Shown here piece after piece: positions 58,990 through 64,000 of a stretch of DNA of 64,000 nt; the first letter of the stretch is position 1, and every line of letters starts with the position of its first letter. Origin of the DNA: Neodontobutis hainanensis (lineage: Eukaryota; Chordata; Actinopteri; Gobiiformes; Odontobutidae). Position numbers and translations under genes: made by a program. The stretch spans positions 1-64,000 of the forward strand of contig JALDNG010000026.1 of assembly GCA_024349245.1 (NCBI GenBank), written 5' to 3'. The notes under the pieces are model-generated. The model did no database searches, was not told where the DNA came from, and was given only the letters and a program-made list of their open reading frames with translations.

Positions 58990-61900
58990 TTATGTGTCTG
59001 CATCAATCCTGTGGGCTGCACAACGAAAACAAAAACAGGTCAGAAACACAATGAAGGTGACCTACATTGTTCTTATGTTTAACCTCAAGAGAGTTTACAT
59101 TGTTTTGGTATCCTGAGTGGTTCTGTGTCTCGGACAGAACTTGATGCATGACTCCCGGAACTGGTACAGCACCTTAAGGCTCTTCTCTTCCCCCACACAA
59201 GGATCATAGAAGCCAGGAAGTCCTGACTAAAACACAACCCAATATCAGCAACACACACTTTAAGGAGGTGTGAACCATTTTGTTGTATGCATCATCCTAT
59301 GACAGGGGGATAGCCCCAAACTGTAAAAATGTTTAATTAGATGTTTAATAAACATCTTGTGCATACCTTTGAGGCTTCAGTTAGGATAAGTTTTGAGTCC
59401 TTAACCAGACACTGTAATGGCACAGTCACATCAATGACCTTTGCCCTCTCATGTCTTTTACTATTGTCTGTCACAAACTTGCCATACCAGGCATTGAGGA
59501 TGATGAGACCTGAAAGAGAACAAACATCAGAAGCCGTGACAATCCTTTCATTTTAATTTAATCAGTAGGCAGATCATTTAAGTGCATATTTCTTAACAGT
59601 GTACATGGTTTTCCCAATTTTGCTTCAGGTGTTCTTATTTTTTGGGTCAGTTATTTCTTTAACACAATAAAATGTAAAAGAAAACCACATGCAGTGAACC
59701 GAATATAAATGTACCTCAAACTAACAAGTCTCTGCTCCACAAACTACCGCTTCACAGTTCTCTCAGAAAACTCTTGTACTAATCCAAATTGGGTACATAA
59801 TGGTAATGTGATGACAGACTTTTGATAGCATATTTGTGCAAAGCTATTTCAATCAAACTAACTGTGCCATTATATAAATAATTGAACTGAAGTGACTTTT
59901 GGTTAATGAAAAATACAATCCCCTCCTTGAACCGCCATCTTATCGTGGTGGAGGGGTTTGAGTGTCCAGATGATCCTAGGAGCTATGTTGTCGGGAGCTA
60001 TATGCCCCTGGTAGGGTCTCCCAAGGCAAACAGGTCCTAGGTGACGGGCCAGACAAAGTGCAGTTCAGAACCCTTTATGGACATTTTAAAATCAAGGATC
60101 GCTACGTCCCCCGGTGTGGCGCAACCGAGGCCCCACCCTGGAGCCAGGCCCGGGTTGGGGCTCATATGCGAGCCCAAGGAGTTCACCCGGTGAACGAGGG
60201 TCGCTTCCCTGCGCCTTCGGTCGGGATAGGTCTCTCACTGTTGTTTGTGTTTACGGGCCAAATGGCAGTGCAGAGTACCCGGCCTTCTTGGAGTCTCTGG
60301 GAAGGAAGCTGGAAAGTACTCCTACCGGGGACTCCGTCGTTCTACTGGGGGACTTCAACGCTCACGTGGGTAGCGACAGCAACACCTGGAGGGGCGTGAT
60401 TGGGAGGAACGGCCCCCCTGATCTGAACCCGAGTGGTGTTCTGTTATTGGACTTCTGTGCTAGCAACAGTTTGTCCATAACAAACACCATGTTCAAGCAT
60501 AAGGGTGTCAATCAGTGCACGTGGCAACAGGACACCCTAGGCCGGAGGTCGATGATCGACTTTGTAGTTGTTTCATCTGACCTCCGACCGTATGTCTTGG
60601 ACACTCGGGTGAAGAGAGGCGGAGCTGTCAACTGATCACCACCTGATGGTGAGTTGGATCCGATGGCGGGGAGAAAGCGGAACAGACTTGGCAGACCCAA
60701 ACGTACTGTAAGGGTATGTTGGGAACGCGTTTGGCCGAGTTCCCTGTCAGAGAGATCTTCAACTCCCACCTCCGGCAGAGCTTCGACCAGATTCCGAGGG
60801 AGGCTGGAGACATTGAGTCCGAGTGGACCATGTTCTCCACTTCCATTGTCGACGCAGCCACTTGAAGCTGTGGCCGCAAAGACTCCGATGCCTGTCGTGG
60901 CGGCAATCCCCGAACCCGGTGGTGGACACCGGAAGTAAGGGAGGCCATCAAGCTGAAGGAGACCTATCGAGCCTGGTTGGCTTGTGGGACTGCTGAGGCA
61001 GCTGATGGGTACCGGCAGGCCAAGCGGGCTGCAGCCTAGGTGGTTGTGGAGGCAAAAACTCGGGTCTGGGAGGAGTTCGGTTCGGTCGGCCTCAAAGAAA
61101 TTCTGGCAAACCGTCCGGCGCCTCAGGAGGGGGAAGCAGTGCCCTGCCAACACTGTTTACAGTGGAGGTGGGAATCTGCTGACCTCAACTGGGGATATTG
61201 TTGGACGGTGAAAGGAATACTTTGAGGATCTTCTCAACCCCTCCGACACGTCTTCCACTGAGGAAGCAGAGGCCGAGGCCCAGAGGTGGAATCGTCCATC
61301 ACTCAGGCTGAAGTCACTGAGGTAGTTGGGAAGCTCCTCGGTGGCAAGGCACCAAGGGTGGATGAGATACGCCTGAGTACCTCAAGTCTCTGGATGTTGT
61401 GGGGCTGTCTTGGCTGACACGCCTCTGCAACATCGCGTGGCGTTGGGGACAGTACCTCTGGACTGGCAGACCGGGGTGGTGGTCCCTCTTTTTAAGAAGG
61501 GGATCGGAGGGTGTGTTCCAACTACAGAGGATCCCACCTCAGCCTCCCGGGAAAGTCTATGCCAGGGTACTGGAGAGGAGAATGCGCCGATAGTCGAACC
61601 TCAGATCCAGGAGTTTTCGTCCCGGTCGTGGAACACTGGACCAGCTCTATACCCTCTCCAGGGTGCTGAAGGGTTTATGGGAGTTTGCCCAACCAGTCCA
61701 CATGTGCTTTGTGGATCTGGAGAAGGCATTCGACTGTGTCCCTCGTAGTGCCCTGTGGGGGGTGCTCTGGGAGTATGGGGTCCGGGGCCCTTTGCTAGTC
61801 CCCGTACGACCGGAGCAGGAGCTTGGTTCGCATTGCTGGCAGTAAGTCAGACCTGTTCCCGGTGCATGTTGGACTCCGGCAGGGCTGCCCTTTGTCACCT

Positions 61901-63926
61901 GTCCTGTTCATTATCTTTATGGACAGGATTTCTAGGCGCAGCCAGGGGCCGCAGGGAGTCTGGTTTGGGGACCACAGGATTTTGTCTTTGCTTTTTGCAG
62001 ATGATGTTGTCCTGTTGGCTCCATCAAGCCAGGACCTCGAAGGTGCACTGGAGCGGTTTGCAGCCGAGTGTGAAGCGGCTGGGATGAGGATCAGCACCTC
62101 CAAGTCTGAGACCATGGTTCTCAGTCGGAAAAGGGTGGCTTGTCCCCTTCAGGTTGGTGGAGAGCTCCTGCCTCAAGTGGAGGAGTTCAAGTATCTCGGG
62201 GTCTTGTTCACGAGTGAGGGAAGGAAGGAGCGTGAGATTGACAGACGGATCGGTGCAGCTTCTGCAGTAATCCGGTCGATGTACCGGTCTGTCGTGGTGA
62301 AGGAGCTGAGCTGAAAAGGCAAAGCTCTTGATTTACCGGTCGATCTACGTTCCTACTCTCACCTATGGTCATGAAGTTTGGGTCATGACCGAAAGAACAA
62401 GATCCCGGACACAGGCGGCCAAAAGGAGCTTTCTCCGCAGAGTGGTAGGGGCGCTCCCTTAGATATAGGGTGAGGAGCTCGGTCAATCGGGAGGAGCTCA
62501 AAGTAAAGTCGCTGCTCCTTTACATCGAGAGGAGCCAGCTGAGATGGCTCGCATCTGTTTCGGATGCCTCCCGGACGCCTCCCTAGGGAGGTGTTCCGGG
62601 CATGTCCCACCGGGAGGAGACCTCGGGGAAGACCTAGGACACGCTGGAGGGACTATGTCTCTCGGCTGGCCTGGGAACGCCTCGGTATCCCCCCGGAAGA
62701 GCTGGAGGAAGTGTATGGGGAAAGGGAAGTCTGATGGAAGTGGATGGATGGAAAAATACAATTTGGATAAAATATTCCTAGTCAGAAACATATAAATTGG
62801 CTTAAAATCATGTATATTCTGACTTAAAAAAAACAAACAATATTCTTCACCCTAATCACTGAATTTACACTACGTCTTCTTGTTATAATAATTTTAATTC
62901 TTATGTTTAGAGTTACTGGGGGCTTATAGTTCTCTTCAGGTCATGTCAAATTCATGTCATGTCCTTCGCTCTAATCCAAGCATTAAGTAGACATAACAGG
63001 ACTGAGACATGGCTTGTCACGGGACTCTTTCTCCTGGACCATTGTGAACGCCTCTCACCAAGGACGTCACTGTGTTGTATATAATCCCATGTTATGTTTA
63101 CATCTTTAAGCAAACCTTCCGCTGTAATATTGTGCTGCTTTGCTTCTCCTTGCAAGGATTAAAACTTGGCCATTGCTTGTTAAATTATAATCGGTCTCCG
63201 TGTCTCTCTGTTAAATATATGGATATAAAATATTCCTATAACACTTCTCTACACAAAAGAAACGATTAGCTCTAGTCTTAGAAGGTATACAGGGTCTACT
63301 GAATAGCCAGATGTAAATGAAATGTGTGTATTAGAGAATATACCCATTCTAGATTCCTCTGCTTCAATAATCCTGCGAACAGACTCCTGCATGAGCAAGA
63401 CCTGTAAGAATTAAAAAAGCAAATGGAGGGAGAGACACAAAGTAATGATATGGTACATGCATACAGCGGGGAGGTCTCTTGAATTTTACACTCGTACTGT
63501 CACAGTTTGACATTAGTGAAACTGATCTTTACAGTCCAAATTCTAGCATTTTTGTTACTAGTGCAATTGTTGGATGTTTTCTACCAATACCCACAGCAGA
63601 TTCTGCCTCCTGTTTCTTCCTAGCTATGTCCGAAGCTGAGCTTTCCTGCTGCTTCTCCAAATCTCTGTTAAGTTAAATAATAAAAAGAAAATAAAAGGTC
63701 ACATAACCTGTCCATAATAATATATGTAATGCAGTGTTTATTTGTATTGTATTTGTATTATATTTCTTACTGTTCCTTTTGGGCACGCATATAGGGCCGG
63801 ATAATAAGTTGCTGCATGGCAATGTAGAAAACAAGTGGTCCAACTGTAGCGTAAAATACAGCACTGGGAAGGAGTTGGTCTGTCAGATGAATTGGGAAGA
63901 AATACGTCTGGCTTGCCCTGTTAAGT
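58990..63926 (-). CDS. dnajc11, 3' part (continues beyond the right edge)
   Basis: Exons in coding order: 63771-63926 (TYFFPIHLTDQLLPSAVFYA, then TVGPLVFYIAMQQLIIRPYM), 63595-63664 (DLEKQQESSASDIARKKQEA), 63344-63401 (LLMQESVRRIIEAEESRM), 59367-59509 (LIILNAWYGKFVTDNSKRHE), 59099-59226 (GLPGFYDPCVGEEKSLKVLY) and 58990-59015. This is the C-terminal half of DNAJC11, a J-domain protein of mitochondrial membranes linked to the MICOS/MIB cristae complex; the J domain lies outside the window. The 59099-59226 exon is 128 bases, two fewer than in D1 and D2. One C is missing near 59154 and one near 59131, so the end would be read out of frame (…YQFRESC) instead of YQFRGVMHQV...RIPKQSHRIDADT. A 2.8-kb LINE lies in the intron between 59510 and 63343. 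Confidence 0.88.
59920..62750 (+). mobile_element. Rex3/RTE-like non-LTR retrotransposon in a dnajc11 intron
   Basis: Bounded by a perfect 12-bp target duplication GAAAAATACAAT (59908-59919, 62751-62762). The 3' end is a short GGATGGATG tail, typical of Rex3/RTE elements. The order of domains is an APE-type endonuclease part (LLGDFNAHVGSDSNTW, about 60114-60635), a linker (about 60640-61240), and a reverse transcriptase with CFVDLEKAFD (about 61707), GLRQGCPLSPVLF (about 61875) and LLFADDVVLLAPS (about 61987). Numerous frameshifts and stops break it. It inserted in the sense opposite to dnajc11. Confidence 0.88.
60114..62314 (+). pseudogene. endonuclease/reverse transcriptase of the LINE, decayed
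   Basis: The endonuclease frame 60114-60635 ends shortly before the usual 'TDHH' motif, which appears in the next frame at about 60634 (DHHLM). The reverse transcriptase frame 61823-62314 retains the catalytic FADD. At least half a dozen frame changes separate them, so no full protein is made. Confidence 0.85.
62763..63343 (-). other. rest of the dnajc11 intron
   Basis: No gene or element recognised; ordinary AT-rich intron sequence. Confidence 0.6.
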
Positions 63927-64000
63927 CTGCCAAAAAAAGTTGATTTCCAGTTATTAAAATGAAAACTTACTATTTATACTTTCCTAGTTAAGACACAAAA

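Noticed and set aside
60512..61153. 213-aa minus-strand ORF
   Set aside because: It is antisense to the LINE endonuclease and linker region and arises from its GC-rich composition.
62498..62836. 112-aa minus-strand ORF
   Set aside because: It is the reverse of the LINE 3' end and flank.

Overview
This is eukaryotic, animal DNA and almost certainly from a teleost fish. The cypriniform-like AGGGATAGTTCAC foldback MITE, a V-SINE-type SINE, a Rex3/RTE-like LINE, THAP-type TTAA transposons and split genes with GT-AG introns all point that way. Species cannot be named from sequence alone. There are no bacterial features.

Layout. (1) 1-13,527 is an 11-bp minisatellite (G/AACCTGTGTTA) whose orientation flips about 16 times at recurring junctions. 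(2) 13,532-17,650 is a TTAA-flanked, Kolobok-like DNA transposon. It carries two convergent broken genes: a P2X7 'ballast'-domain gene (+) and a THAP-domain transposase (-). (3) 18,270-30,406 is one old Penelope-like element (PLE, minus strand) split by nested insertions. An IS3EU-like integrase-fold transposon (18,640-25,826) sits in its coding region, and an LTR retrotransposon relict (26,176-29,962) sits in one arm of its terminal inverted repeat. The IS3EU-like element is itself interrupted by a second TTAA transposon (20,213-24,139), which also carries a ballast-domain gene, and by a TTAA MITE. (4) 31,946-37,945 holds two intact six-exon F-box/FBA genes (FBXO2/6/44 family, 271 aa each, minus strand) separated by a copy of the last three exons of dnajc11. 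(5) 38,054-55,763 is a tandem duplicate of 23,698-38,053: the right ends of the transposons, the LTR relict (now two internal units in tandem), two more F-box copies and a second dnajc11 3' fragment. (6) 56,030-58,142 is a 2.1-kb transposon with 32-bp perfect terminal repeats and an 8-bp target duplication. (7) 58,990-63,926 is the 3' part of the real dnajc11 gene (minus strand, continuing beyond the right edge), with a Rex3-like LINE in one intron.

How it fits together. The host content is a small F-box/dnajc11 block expanded in two steps: an older F-box + dnajc11-tail duplication, then a recent ~14.4-kb tandem duplication. One breakpoint of the recent event lies at a GCTAACGTTAGC palindrome in a transposon. 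The copies are nearly identical but differ by many one-base, often homopolymer, indels. Some of these hit coding sequence (fourth F-box copy, linked dnajc11 exon), so both real decay and consensus error must be considered.

Most noteworthy: both TTAA transposons pair a transposase-like gene with a separate, convergent gene encoding a domain related to the P2X7 receptor C-terminal ballast. This suggests a mobile route for the spread of that domain in fish.
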